A DNA stretch of 64,000 nucleotides. Source: UBA7702 sp040776805 (GTDB lineage Bacteria > Bacillota > Dehalobacteriia > UBA7702). The position numbers and the translations under genes were made by a program. The stretch spans positions 186,001-250,000 of the forward strand of contig JAXGZS010000001.1 in NCBI GenBank assembly GCA_040776805.1, written 5' to 3'. The notes under the pieces are model-generated. The model was not told the DNA's origin, did not search any database, and saw only the letters and a list, made by a program, of their open reading frames with translations. Positions 1 to 7,460 of the stretch are shown piece by piece. Within the stretch, counting starts at the first letter, position 1. Each line of letters opens with the position of its first letter.

Positions 1-42
1 GTCGGTTTCGTCGATGCGCTTGCGAAGTTCTGTAATATCCAT
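1..42 (-). CDS. Chorismate mutase domain protein, N-terminal fragment (PheA or stand-alone AroQ-type)
   Basis: Only the first 14 codons lie in the window; the gene continues past the left edge. They read MDITELRKRIDETD, the usual opening of AroQ-class chorismate mutases, where the Arg of LRKRID contacts the substrate. The start ATG (40-42) has a strong GGAGGAG site just upstream. The gene follows tyrA by 54 bases on the same strand in a Phe/Tyr operon, so a bifunctional chorismate mutase-prephenate dehydratase (PheA) is a good guess. A stand-alone mutase is equally compatible with what is visible. A second, complete chorismate mutase lies at 35035-35355. Confidence 0.75.
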   Translation of the reverse strand, partial: MDITELRKRIDETD

Positions 43-96
43 GATGGCTCCTCCAATATGATAATCATCTTTCAGATCCCACCGCATCGGCGGCGG

Positions 97-933
97 TCAG
101 TTGCCTCCGGCAGCGGCTTTCTTTTCCCGGCCGTCTTTTAAGAGGGCGCGTAAGATTTTGGCGTCTCCCTTTTTTAAGGCGGCAAGATACTCGTTTAAAT
201 GTTCGATAAGCAGGGCAAGCTCCTCGGTTAGAAAATCCTTGTTGGCGAGGAACAGCTCTGTCCACATGGCTTCATCCAACAGCGCCACCCGTGTCATATC
301 CCGGTAGCTGCCGGCGGCAAAGCCCCTGTTCTTTTGGGCTTCCGGAGATTTGATATAGGCGCTTGAGGTGATGTGGGCCAGTTGAGAGGTAAAAGCGATG
401 ATGCGGTCGTGCTCCTCCGGGGTGGTAAAGGTAATGCCGCCGAAACCGACGTCGGTAAAGAAACGCTTTAAATCCTCCAAAAGATGAATGTCCGTCGTCT
501 CCGTGGGCGTTAAAATCATGGCGGCGCCGCAGAAAAGATGGTCTTTGGCGTTGACAAAGCCCCCTCGCTCACTGCCGGCCATGGGATGACCGCCAATGAA
601 GGAAAAGCCCCTTGTTTCCGCGATGGGTATGAGGGCGGCGCAGACTTCCCGCTTGATGCCGCAAAGATCAACGACAGCCGCCTTAGAAGAAATCCGCTCA
701 CTGTGTTCTCTCACCCAAATGACGGCGGCTTCGGGGCAGAGGGCGACGAGGATCAGATCGCAATCTTTTAGCTTTTCTTCATCTAAAGGAGCGTCGATGG
801 CGCCGCAGAGCCGGGCTAAGGTCATGGTTTCATGATCAATATCCATGCCCCATACCTTATGGGCGGTACGCGCCTTAATGCTTTTGGCAAAGGAGCCGCC
901 GATCAGCCCCAAGCCGATGATGGCGATGTTCAT
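97..933 (-). CDS. tyrA: Prephenate dehydrogenase
   Basis: Cytoplasmic NAD(P)-dependent enzyme converting prephenate to 4-hydroxyphenylpyruvate, the tyrosine branch. The 278-residue protein has an N-terminal Rossmann dinucleotide motif (GLGLIGGSFAKS, residues 7-18) and the family signature GGHPMAGSERGG near residue 115. The length fits a monofunctional TyrA without an ACT or chorismate mutase domain. Its ATG is one base after the aroF stop codon and its ribosome binding site (GGAGG) lies inside the end of aroF, implying translational coupling. It is the second gene of the attenuator-controlled aroF-tyrA-chorismate mutase operon. No feedback-binding ACT domain is visible, so transcriptional attenuation and control at AroF may carry the regulation. 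Confidence 0.93.
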   Translation of the reverse strand: MNIAIIGLGLIGGSFAKSIKARTAHKVWGMDIDHETMTLARLCGAIDAPLDEEKLKDCDLILVALCPEAAVIWVREHSERISSKAAVVDLCGIKREVCAALIPIAETRGFSFIGGHPMAGSERGGFVNAKDHLFCGAAMILTPTETTDIHLLEDLKRFFTDVGFGGITFTTPEEHDRIIAFTSQLAHITSSAYIKSPEAQKNRGFAAGSYRDMTRVALLDEAMWTELFLANKDFLTEELALLIEHLNEYLAALKKGDAKILRALLKDGREKKAAAGGN

Positions 934-934
934 G

Positions 935-1948
935 TTAATCCTCCTGCTCTTTGATAAAGGTATGCAGTGCCAGTAATTTCTTTGCCAGCTTGTCGAAAGC
1001 CTCCGGCCGCAATGATTGCGGCCCGTCGGAAAGGGCGTGTTCCGGGTCGTTGTGAACTTCGATCAATAATCCGTCGGCGCCGGCCGCCACCGCCGCCGTG
1101 GCGCAGTCAGGTACCAAAAAGGCCTTCCCTGTGGCGTGGCTGGGATCGACAATGATGGGCAGGTGCGTCAGGCGGCGCATCACGGGAATTGCGGCAATAT
1201 CCAGGGTGTTGCGGGTGAACTTTTCAAAGGTGCGGATGCCCCGCTCGCAGAGGATGACGTTTTTATTGCCTTCGGCCATGACGTATTCGGCGCTCATTAA
1301 CCATTCTTCATAGGTGGAGGACAGGCCGCGCTTGATCATCACGGGCTTTTCCTGGCGGCCCAAGAGTTTCAGCAAATTGAAGTTTTGCATGTTCCGAGCG
1401 CCGATTTGGATGACGTCGACGTCGGCGAAGAGGTCGATTTGGGCCGTATCCATGATTTCCGTAACAATGGGCAGACCTGTTTCGGTCCGGGCCAGTCGCA
1501 ACAGCTTCAGGCCCTCGGCGCCCATGCCCTGGAAGGCATAGGGGGAAGTTCGCGGTTTGAAAGCGCCGCCCCGGAGCATGGTCGCGCCGCTGTCTTTGAC
1601 GGCTTGAGCCACGGCGACGATTTGTGCTTCGCTCTCAACGGAGCAGGGTCCTGCCATGATGGTGAGATTGCCGCCGCCGATTTGCGTGTTGCCGACTTTG
1701 ACTACCGTATCCCCGGGGTGGAATTTACGGTTGGCTTTTTTGTAGGGCTCCTGGACGCGTTTCACGTCTTCGACGATATCCAGAGCGGAGATCAAGTCGA
1801 TATCCAAGGCGGAGGTGTCCCCCACCAGGCCCAGAATCATCTGAGATACGCCGACGCTGACATGGATTTGCAGTCCTTTTTCCTTCAGCCAATCGATGAG
1901 ACTTTCCAACTGTTCTTTGTTGGGATCTTTTTTTAAAATGACAATCAT
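935..1948 (-). CDS. aroF: 3-deoxy-7-phosphoheptulonate (DAHP) synthase, type I-beta with N-terminal ACT-like domain
   Basis: Condenses phosphoenolpyruvate and erythrose 4-phosphate, the first committed step of aromatic synthesis. The 337-residue protein has a roughly 70-residue N-terminal ferredoxin-like regulatory domain (starting MIVILKKD) followed by the TIM-barrel catalytic domain. Visible signatures are GPCSVES near 100, LRGGAFKPRTSPYAFQG near 128 and DPSHATGK near 270, with metal and PEP ligands. This architecture is that of the Thermotoga-type enzyme, in which the N-terminal domain binds Tyr or Phe. It is the first structural gene after the leader-peptide attenuator (1975-2121) and has a GGGAGG site before its ATG. 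No other DAHP synthase is in the window. Confidence 0.95.
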   Translation of the reverse strand: MIVILKKDPNKEQLESLIDWLKEKGLQIHVSVGVSQMILGLVGDTSALDIDLISALDIVEDVKRVQEPYKKANRKFHPGDTVVKVGNTQIGGGNLTIMAGPCSVESEAQIVAVAQAVKDSGATMLRGGAFKPRTSPYAFQGMGAEGLKLLRLARTETGLPIVTEIMDTAQIDLFADVDVIQIGARNMQNFNLLKLLGRQEKPVMIKRGLSSTYEEWLMSAEYVMAEGNKNVILCERGIRTFEKFTRNTLDIAAIPVMRRLTHLPIIVDPSHATGKAFLVPDCATAAVAAGADGLLIEVHNDPEHALSDGPQSLRPEAFDKLAKKLLALHTFIKEQED

Positions 1949-1965
1949 ATTTTTTACCTCCCAAA

Positions 1966-1998
1966 ATACAAAAAACCCGCAGCCGGCTGGCTGCGGGT
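1966..1998 (-). terminator. Attenuator terminator of the aroF-tyrA operon
   Basis: Read on the minus strand this is a perfect 10-bp stem (ACCCGCAGCC / GGCTGCGGGT) with a four-base loop, followed directly by a run of T. It lies between the leader-peptide stop codon (2017-2019) and aroF. Its 5' arm and loop (minus strand CAGCCAGC, 1993-1986) can pair instead with TTTGGCTG of the leader-peptide coding region (2047-2040), a candidate antiterminator. Confidence 0.9.
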
Positions 1999-2016
1999 CA
2001 CGTGCCTTAAATCAGA

Positions 2017-2121
2017 TCAAGAGCAGGTCAACACTGTTTCAGCCAAACCGAAATAAGCTTTACCAAAGTAATAAGTAAAGCCGAAAAAGCGGTATTCGGT
2101 TGCACGGCTGCGGTCAGTCAT
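2017..2121 (-). CDS. Phe/Tyr-rich leader peptide of the aroF-tyrA attenuator (34 residues)
   Basis: A 34-codon reading frame with a good GAGGAG site six bases before its ATG, starting MTDRSRATEY and ending ETVLTCS. Residues 10-24 hold five Phe and four Tyr, including YRFFGF and TYYFGKAYF. Nine of fifteen residues are therefore the two end products of the downstream genes aroF, tyrA and the chorismate mutase gene. It is followed by a strong terminator, and the stop codon is 19 bases before the stem. This is the layout of ribosome-mediated attenuation: scarce Phe-tRNA or Tyr-tRNA stalls the ribosome in codons 10-24 and frees codons 25-28 to act as antiterminator. The regulatory role is inferred; the frame, codon content and terminator are seen directly. 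Confidence 0.88.
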   Translation of the reverse strand: MTDRSRATEYRFFGFTYYFGKAYFGLAETVLTCS

Positions 2122-2150
2122 GTCATGCTCCTCAAGAAATAATTTTATTT

Positions 2151-2179
2151 ATCCTATCATAGTTTTTCTGAAAACGCAA
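2151..2179 (-). promoter_or_regulatory. Promoter of the aroF leader
   Basis: Minus-strand TTGCGT (2174-2179), 17-base spacer, TAGGAT (2151-2156). The predicted start near 2144 is about 22 bases before the leader-peptide ATG. Confidence 0.6.
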
Positions 2180-2301
2180 GGGTTATTTTAAAATAATTTT
2201 TATATGATGCAAAACAAACAAATTACGCCGGAAACCGCAAGCGCGACTGTTTGGGTTTCACTCTGTTTTGTATACGATGCTATGCGAAAACTTCCGGTCT
2301 G

Positions 2302-2493
2302 TTATTTTCCCTCCATGAGGTCAAAGGCAATGCATTGTTCATAACCTAAAACTGTGGTAAAGCCGGTGGCGGCAAACATGGCCAAGGAGCGATGGTTGTG
2401 CTCCCGGTGGCCGCCGTTCATGATAAAGAACAGAATGCTGAGGGAGAGAATCACCACGGCGGCGGTGGCCAGGTAAGCGTGGAAAACATGCAA
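2302..2493 (-). CDS. Small hypothetical membrane protein
   Basis: A short frame downstream of the ferredoxin gene, about 63 residues if it starts at a TTG at 2493. It has one clear hydrophobic stretch (ATAAVVILSLSILFFIM) followed by a His-rich turn (GGHREHNHR) and a second weakly hydrophobic part. No ATG or convincing ribosome binding site is visible. The frame stays open back to about 2533, with a stop just beyond it. I do not recognise the family. It could be a real small membrane protein read with the ferredoxin gene, or chance. Confidence 0.35.
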   Translation of the reverse strand: MHVFHAYLATAAVVILSLSILFFIMNGGHREHNHRSLAMFAATGFTTVLGYEQCIAFDLMEGK

Positions 2494-2549
2494 AAACCGG
2501 GCGCGTCGGTTGACACGTCCGGCATTTTGATTTTAGCGGGATAGCGCTG

Positions 2550-2738
2550 TTACGATACGGTGATCACCGCTTCCGGACAGCCTTCCTGGGCTTCCATGAC
2601 GCAATCCTCGGCGTCAGCGGGGATTTCGTCCACGATCACTTCAGCGTAGCCGTCTTCGGCCATGCGGAAGACTTCCGGGCAGGTATCGACACAGAGTTCA
2701 CAGGCAATGCAGCCCTCCCGATCAATGACAGCTTTCAT
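2550..2738 (-). CDS. Ferredoxin, single [4Fe-4S] cluster type
   Basis: A 62-residue cytoplasmic electron carrier. It has CIACELCVDTCPE at residues 10-22 and CVMEAQEGCPEAV near the C-terminus. The C-x2-C-x2-C plus distal CP pattern supplies four ligands for one low-potential cluster. The remaining two cysteines can form the disulphide known in Thermotoga and Desulfovibrio-type 60-residue ferredoxins. The start is taken at the ATG with AAGGAGG seven bases upstream; an upstream extension to 2840 lacks such a site. It is expressed alone or with the small frame downstream, and no partner oxidoreductase is adjacent. Confidence 0.92.
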   Translation of the reverse strand: MKAVIDREGCIACELCVDTCPEVFRMAEDGYAEVIVDEIPADAEDCVMEAQEGCPEAVITVS

Positions 2739-2864
2739 GGTAATGACCTCCTTTTCAACGACCCGTAATGGGGGTCGAACACGGTAAATTTCGTCCCATG
2801 GCAATAGCATTCCCCTCGCAGGGGAAAATATTTGTTTCATTGCCGTCCCCGGGTGCGGTGTATT

Positions 2865-3482
2865 CTATACCTTATTTCCTTTTTTATGCAGCAGGTAAAC
2901 GACGGTTAGGCCGATGGCAAAATAGACGAGCCAGAAAAGACCCAGATAGAAAAGGGAATTTGCCGGCAGGGGATACGGGGCGATACAGCCGCTGACCAAA
3001 ATATTGTAAACAAAGGCCAGGGGAATGAAGGGGATGATCCAAATATTGATCTGCCAGAAAATCCGTTTTGCCGGTGCTTTTGACTGCTGATCGGAGCTGT
3101 AAAAACCAATGCCGAAAACCATGACGCCCAAAGCGATAAAGATCAGCCCGATTACGAGGGCCATGGCGACCTGCTCTTCATACCAAACGGCGGCGGCGAT
3201 GATCACCCCCATGAAATTTAGGGCCGTGGCTGCCATCACAAAGACATGGGCATCTATTTTTTTCGCCGCCGAGGGCGGTTCTGAGGCAATGCCCTTTAAA
3301 AGATAATCGGTGGTAACCTCAAAAAAATCGCTGAGCAGGATCACTTTATCCAGTTCCGGGATGCTCTGTTCGCTTTCCCATTTCGATACCGCCTGCCGGG
3401 AAACGCCGATTTTTTCGGCGAGCTGTTCCTGGGAAAGGCCTCTCGTTTTGCGCAGGGATTGCATTCTGTCTCCCATCTTCAT
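2865..3482 (-). CDS. XRE-family transcriptional regulator with C-terminal membrane domain
   Basis: A 205-residue protein. Residues 1-65 form a Cro/C1-type helix-turn-helix (LRKTRGLSQEQLAEKIGVSR, then QAVSKWESEQSIPELDKV). The rest is hydrophobic, with four likely membrane helices (for example the runs around VFVMAATALNFMGVIIAAAV and WQINIWIIPFIPLAFVYNIL). Such HTH-membrane fusions are common in Firmicutes, and their signals and targets are mostly unknown. The ATG at 3482 is chosen because AAGGAAG lies eight bases upstream; a GTG three codons earlier overlaps that site. It is divergent from the HAD phosphatase gene at 3670, which may be a target, but no operator was recognised. Confidence 0.88.
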   Translation of the reverse strand: MKMGDRMQSLRKTRGLSQEQLAEKIGVSRQAVSKWESEQSIPELDKVILLSDFFEVTTDYLLKGIASEPPSAAKKIDAHVFVMAATALNFMGVIIAAAVWYEEQVAMALVIGLIFIALGVMVFGIGFYSSDQQSKAPAKRIFWQINIWIIPFIPLAFVYNILVSGCIAPYPLPANSLFYLGLFWLVYFAIGLTVVYLLHKKGNKV

Positions 3483-3607
3483 CGGGGTCACTTCCTTTCT
3501 TTTTCACGGTTATTTTAACAAAAGTGCCGCCGGTCCATCTACCAAGAGCCCGTTGTTTTTTGTCAACTGTCGGTTGCGTTTTCTATTTTATCACGAAAAA
3601 AGGCGGA

Positions 3608-3636
3608 TTGACAGAAAATTTGACGAAAGATATACT
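3608..3636 (+). promoter_or_regulatory. Promoter of the HAD hydrolase gene
   Basis: TTGACA (3608-3613), 17-base spacer, TATACT (3631-3636): near-consensus sigma-A promoter, 34 bases before the start codon. Confidence 0.75.
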
Positions 3637-3669
3637 TAAGAGAGACGACGCGTTAAAAGGAGAAAACAG

Positions 3670-4461
3670 ATGATCAAAGCAATTTTTTTCGATATGGACG
3701 GAACCCTCGTCGCCCACCCCGCCGGTATGGTACCGGAATCCACCAAAGAAGCCCTGGGGCAGGTCAGAAAAAAAGGGGTCAAAACATTTCTTGCCACCGG
3801 CCGGCATAAGCTGGAGATGGACGGTTCGCCGATGTTAAAAGGCGTGGAAATGGACGGCTTCGCGGCGTTGAACGGGCAATATTGTTATCTAAGGCAGGAG
3901 CAGGGCAAAGTGATCTGGAAGCAGCCCCTAAACCGCGATGACGTTGCTTTTCTTTTGGACTATATGCGCGAACACCCCTTCCCGTGCATCTTTGAGGAAG
4001 AGGATGCCATCTACGGGAATTATCTTGATGAAAAATTGAAAATGATCATGGAGACCGTCTCCATTGAGGTTCCCGCCTTTCGCGGTCTCGACGGTCTTAA
4101 GGAACGCGATTTTTATCAGTTGATCCCCGTTTGCGAAGAGGAAACGCTTACATTGCTTTTATCCCATATGCCTGAGACCCAAGGGGCCAATTGGGGCAAA
4201 TATACCAACGATATGATCCCGAAAGCCGGGGGAAAGGTCGTGGGCATTGAAAAGTTCCTTGCTCACTACGGCTTGACCTGGGATGAAGTGATGGCTTTCG
4301 GCGACGGTCTTAACGATATGGAGATGCTCAAAGCTGCCAAAATTTCTGTGGCCATGGGCAACGGTCATCCCGATTTGAAAGCGGCGGCGGACTATGTTAC
4401 CGCCGACATTCACGATGACGGCGTCTATCTCGCGCTGCAACATTTTGGTTTGATCGGTTGA
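3670..4461 (+). CDS. HAD-superfamily hydrolase, Cof-type (IIB cap)
   Basis: A 263-residue cytoplasmic phosphatase. Motif I FFDMDGTL (residues 6-13) supplies the nucleophile and acid aspartates, TGRHK carries the motif II Thr, and FGDGLNDMEML near 215 is motif IV. The length and the roughly 100-residue insert between motifs II and III match the Cof family (sugar phosphate or flavin phosphatases), but the substrate cannot be told from sequence. It has a near-consensus promoter and an AAAAGGAG site. A small DUF4491 membrane protein gene follows 12 bases later and is probably co-transcribed. Confidence 0.9.
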   Translation: MIKAIFFDMDGTLVAHPAGMVPESTKEALGQVRKKGVKTFLATGRHKLEMDGSPMLKGVEMDGFAALNGQYCYLRQEQGKVIWKQPLNRDDVAFLLDYMREHPFPCIFEEEDAIYGNYLDEKLKMIMETVSIEVPAFRGLDGLKERDFYQLIPVCEEETLTLLLSHMPETQGANWGKYTNDMIPKAGGKVVGIEKFLAHYGLTWDEVMAFGDGLNDMEMLKAAKISVAMGNGHPDLKAAADYVTADIHDDGVYLALQHFGLIG

Positions 4462-4473
4462 GGAGGAAATGCT

Positions 4474-4764
4474 ATGTACTGGAGTGGAATCATCATCGGC
4501 GCCGTGGCTTTTTTGCTGATCGGTCTTTTTCACCCCGTCGTCATCAAATGCGAATACCATTGCGGCAGCGGCATTTGGCCGGTCTTCCTCATTGCCGGCC
4601 TGGTCTGCTGTACGGCTTCGATTTTCGTCGAAAATCTCCTGCTTGGCGCGACCCTTGCGATATTAGGCTTCACCCTTCTTTGGAGTATTCTGGAGCTGAA
4701 ACATCAGGCAGAACGGGTTAAAAAAGGCTGGTTTCCGGCAAACCCGAAACGGAAAAATAGATAG
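4474..4764 (+). CDS. DUF4491 family small membrane protein
   Basis: A 96-residue protein with three predicted membrane helices: YWSGIIIGAVAFLLIGLF, the segment around IWPVFLIAGLVCCTASIF, and the one around LLLGATLAILGFTLLWSI. It ends in a conserved basic tail containing KKGWFPANPKRK. The pattern (GLFHPVVIK, ENLLLG, KKGWFP.NP) matches the DUF4491 family as I remember it; its function is unknown. It follows the HAD phosphatase closely with a GAGGAG site. A strong terminator hairpin lies 20 bases beyond its stop. Confidence 0.85.
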   Translation: MYWSGIIIGAVAFLLIGLFHPVVIKCEYHCGSGIWPVFLIAGLVCCTASIFVENLLLGATLAILGFTLLWSILELKHQAERVKKGWFPANPKRKNR

Positions 4765-4784
4765 ATCAAAAATCTTTGACAAAA

Positions 4785-4845
4785 AGAGGGTGTCCCAAAA
4801 CCACAAGCCGCTGGGCTTATGGGCAGGGGACACCCTCTGCTTTTT
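4785..4845. terminator. Bidirectional terminator between DUF4491 and nadE
   Basis: A 12-bp perfect stem (AGAGGGTGTCCC 4785-4796 / GGGACACCCTCT 4827-4838) enclosing a smaller AAGCC/GGCTT hairpin. T-runs on the plus side and A-runs before the 5' arm let it serve both convergent genes. Confidence 0.85.
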
Positions 4846-4867
4846 ATCAGAAATCAGAAACCGGGGA

Positions 4868-6754
4868 TCAGAGATCAGAGGGCATACGCCAGTCGCCCCG
4901 GGGACTTAGGCTCACCGCGCCGATTTTGGGACCGTTGGGCATGTTGTCCCGCTTGAATTGGCTGGTTCTGAATCTTCTAATGAAGGTGGCAAGCCACTTT
5001 TCGATGGTTTCCGCGCTGTATTTTTCGCCGAAAGCCTGTTTCGCCAAGGCGGCGATTTTCTTCGGGGTATCGCCCCAGCGCTGCTGGTAGTAGAGGAAGA
5101 AATCGTGGAGTTCGTAAGGGCCGATGATATCTTCCGTGCTTTGGCTGATGGCTTCGCGGTCTTCCTTTGTCAGCTCCGGTGAAATCGGCGTGTCCACGAT
5201 ATCGGCAACGATGGCCAAAGCCGTTTTACCCAGTTGTTCGGCATAGTGGGTCACGAGAGCTCGTACCATGGTTTTCGGTACGCTGGCATTGACATTATAA
5301 TGGGATTGCTGGTCGGCGTTATAGGTGGACCAGCCCAAGGCGATTTCTGAGAGGTCGCCGGTGCCGAGTACGATGGCGGGATGCTCGCTCATATTGGCGT
5401 AATTAAATAAAATGCTGGTGCGGGCTCTGGCCTGAATGTTTTCGTAGGCGATGTCCTGTTTGCCGGAGTGTTCCAAAGCTTCGAATTCCTTGCGGATGAT
5501 CGCTTCGATGGGCATGGTTTTGCAGGGGATGTTAAGGGCCGCGGCAAGGTTTACCGCGTTGCTTTGGGTGCGGTTGCTGCTGGCCGGGCCTGGCATGGTG
5601 AGGGCGGTGATGGTGTCAATTGGCTTTTGGCCGATGATTTTGGCTGCTTCCATGGCCACGAGAAGGGCCAGGGTGGAATCGAGGCCGCCGGAAAGACCCA
5701 GGACAAGCTGTTTGTTCTTGGTGGTGATCAGCCGCCGGGCAAGGCCTTGGGCCTGAATGGCGATGACCGTATCGAGACGTTCCCGGCGTTCTGCCGCGGT
5801 TTCTGCGGGCAGGAAAGGGCTTTCTTCAATTTTCGCCAAAAGGTTGGTTTGGCGGCGTTGCAACGATGTTTCGATGATTTCGATTTCCCTGACCCCGTGA
5901 AGGGTTTGGAATTTCTGTTTCCGTCGATCATGTGCCAGATGATCGAGGTCAATATCGGTAAGGAGCAATTCCCTGCGCTCAAAAGGTTGTTTTTCCGCCA
6001 ATATCCTGCCGTTGGCGGCAATGATCTGATGACCGCCCATGACAATTTCGGCGGTGGATTCGCTTTGGTCGCAACCGGCGTAGATGTAACCGCAGATCAA
6101 GCGTGCCGACTGCATTTTCACGAGATCCCTGCGGTAGGCGGCCTTGTCGATCTGCTCCGGTGAGGCGCTGGGATTAAAAATGACTTTGGCGCCGTTTTTT
6201 GTCAGAAAATCACTGGGCTGGCTGGCCACCCAAAGGTCTTCGCAAATTTCAATGCCGCAAAGCACCTGATCGACGTCGAAGAGGATTTTCGTGCCAAAGG
6301 GGACTTTTTTGCCCTTTAGGTCGATACGGATATTTTCGTCCTCCCACGTTTGAAACCAGCGGTTTTCATAAAATTCATTGTAAGAAGGCAAATTGGATTT
6401 GGGTACGATGCCTTTGACCTCGCCGTCGGCTAAAAACGCGGCGACATCGTAAAGGTTGTCGTTGACCGCGAAAGGCAGGCCGACGATGACGGCGGCGGCG
6501 CGGTTTTTCGTTGCGGCGGCCAGATGCAGCAGAGCCTCTTTGGCCTCGAGAAGCAACTGGTTTTGCTGGATCAGATCGCCGACGGTATAGCCGGTGAGGG
6601 CCAATTCCGGGAAGGCGACGACGCTTGCCCCCAGTTTGGCCGCTTTTTCGTAAATTTCGGCGATTCTTTTCCCGTTTTCCGCGGGATTGGCAATGGACAC
6701 CAGCGGACAAGCCGTGGCGACGCGAATATAGGATTCCCGAAACGTATAGGCCAT
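4868..6754 (-). CDS. nadE: Glutamine-dependent NAD+ synthetase
   Basis: Amidates deamido-NAD with ammonia taken from glutamine, the last step of NAD synthesis. The 628-residue protein has an N-terminal nitrilase-type glutaminase with catalytic Glu50 (AFPELALTGY), a Lys in VPKSNLPSYNEFYE and Cys in GIEICEDLW near 173. The C-terminal synthetase carries the PP-loop LGLSGGLDSTLALLV near 350 and GTGDLSEIALGWSTYNADQQ. Length and order match the two-domain bacterial enzyme. The start is the ATG with AGAGGAG seven bases upstream. A TTGACC-17-TATGAT promoter lies about 110 bases upstream. The gene stands alone between two hairpins. Confidence 0.95.
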   Translation of the reverse strand: MAYTFRESYIRVATACPLVSIANPAENGKRIAEIYEKAAKLGASVVAFPELALTGYTVGDLIQQNQLLLEAKEALLHLAAATKNRAAAVIVGLPFAVNDNLYDVAAFLADGEVKGIVPKSNLPSYNEFYENRWFQTWEDENIRIDLKGKKVPFGTKILFDVDQVLCGIEICEDLWVASQPSDFLTKNGAKVIFNPSASPEQIDKAAYRRDLVKMQSARLICGYIYAGCDQSESTAEIVMGGHQIIAANGRILAEKQPFERRELLLTDIDLDHLAHDRRKQKFQTLHGVREIEIIETSLQRRQTNLLAKIEESPFLPAETAAERRERLDTVIAIQAQGLARRLITTKNKQLVLGLSGGLDSTLALLVAMEAAKIIGQKPIDTITALTMPGPASSNRTQSNAVNLAAALNIPCKTMPIEAIIRKEFEALEHSGKQDIAYENIQARARTSILFNYANMSEHPAIVLGTGDLSEIALGWSTYNADQQSHYNVNASVPKTMVRALVTHYAEQLGKTALAIVADIVDTPISPELTKEDREAISQSTEDIIGPYELHDFFLYYQQRWGDTPKKIAALAKQAFGEKYSAETIEKWLATFIRRFRTSQFKRDNMPNGPKIGAVSLSPRGDWRMPSDL

Positions 6755-6865
6755 CAATACGTTCTCCTCTCAATGCTCTTCTTTGCTTTTTTGGCTTTTT
6801 TGATAGGTTCTGCCGTCTTTGCGCAAGGCGCTGATTTATTGTTTAGGTTTACCCTTCCTCTTATT

Positions 6866-6894
6866 ATCATACTATTAGATGCGCCAATGGTCAA
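6866..6894 (-). promoter_or_regulatory. Promoter of nadE
   Basis: Minus-strand TTGACC (6889-6894), 17-base spacer, TATGAT (6866-6871), giving a leader of roughly 105 bases. No NrtR, NadR or NiaR operator was recognised in it. Confidence 0.6.
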
Positions 6895-6983
6895 TTATCC
6901 TTTTTGCAAGACGGGGCCGTGGACAAAGGCTGATATTTATGTTTCTTAGAATACGCGGCGAACTCTCTTTCCTAAAAAGCTAG

Positions 6984-7029
6984 AAAGCCGGGTCGCGGCG
7001 TACTTTCAAGTACGTTTCAACCTGGCTTT
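6984..7029. terminator. Hairpin after the SpoVA-like genes
   Basis: Outer stem AAAGCCGGGT (6984-6993) / ACCTGGCTTT (7020-7029) with a second inner stem around CGTACTT/AAGTACG. A T-run follows on both strands, so it can end the minus-strand operon at 7096-9158. The rest of the 6755-7095 gap holds the nadE leader and promoter and no gene that I can support. Confidence 0.7.
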
Positions 7030-7095
7030 TTGTTGGTATTTTGGGTAATCATGAGTCGCGGTATTGGAGCGGTGATTCGCGACAAGGATTTGCCG

Positions 7096-7449
7096 CTATT
7101 TTTTACGTCTTTGTTTTTTCGGCGCAATCGGGGTGAGATAACCGCAGGTGAGGCCAAACAAAAGCAAAGCGGCGATGACGGCGAAAAATTCCAAAAGCGG
7201 TATGGGATCACCGCCGAGCAAGGCGACGGCGCCGTTGTAAACCGCGTCCCCGGCGCCGACGACCATGACATAAAAGCCGGCGCCGGCAAAACGGATGAGT
7301 TTACCGGTGAGCCCAAGGGAGGCCAGTACCGCCGATAAGGCAAAACCAATTTTCAACAGCGTTAGGGGGCTGGCCTTTGTCGTCATCCAAAGAAGCTGAA
7401 AGAGTCCGCAAAGGCCGCCGCCAATCAAAAAAGCGTATAAATAAATCAT
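7096..7449 (-). CDS. SpoVAE-like (SpoVAC/SpoVAEB family) membrane protein
   Basis: A 117-residue, very hydrophobic protein with about four membrane helices. The opening YLYAFLIGGGLCGLFQLL and the middle LIRFAGAGFYVMVVGAG resemble SpoVAE/SpoVAEB proteins. Those typically open with a phrase like AFLVGG-IC-IGQ and carry an AGAG motif after a short loop. SpoVA proteins form the dipicolinate channel of spore formers. Here the pair is outside any spoVA operon and next to a URO-D-family gene. The C-terminus ends in a basic KKQRRKK tail. The family assignment rests on pattern resemblance only; it could be another small transporter subunit. Confidence 0.55.
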   Translation of the reverse strand: MIYLYAFLIGGGLCGLFQLLWMTTKASPLTLLKIGFALSAVLASLGLTGKLIRFAGAGFYVMVVGAGDAVYNGAVALLGGDPIPLLEFFAVIAALLLFGLTCGYLTPIAPKKQRRKK

Positions 7450-7460
7450 GATGTGTATCC

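Noticed and set aside
2122..2300. T-box or TRAP site before aroF
   Set aside because: No T-box consensus or GAG/UAG repeat series is present; the peptide and terminator explain the leader.
5468..6163. A 231-codon plus-strand frame opposite nadE
   Set aside because: nadE is clear on the minus strand; this is a shadow frame.
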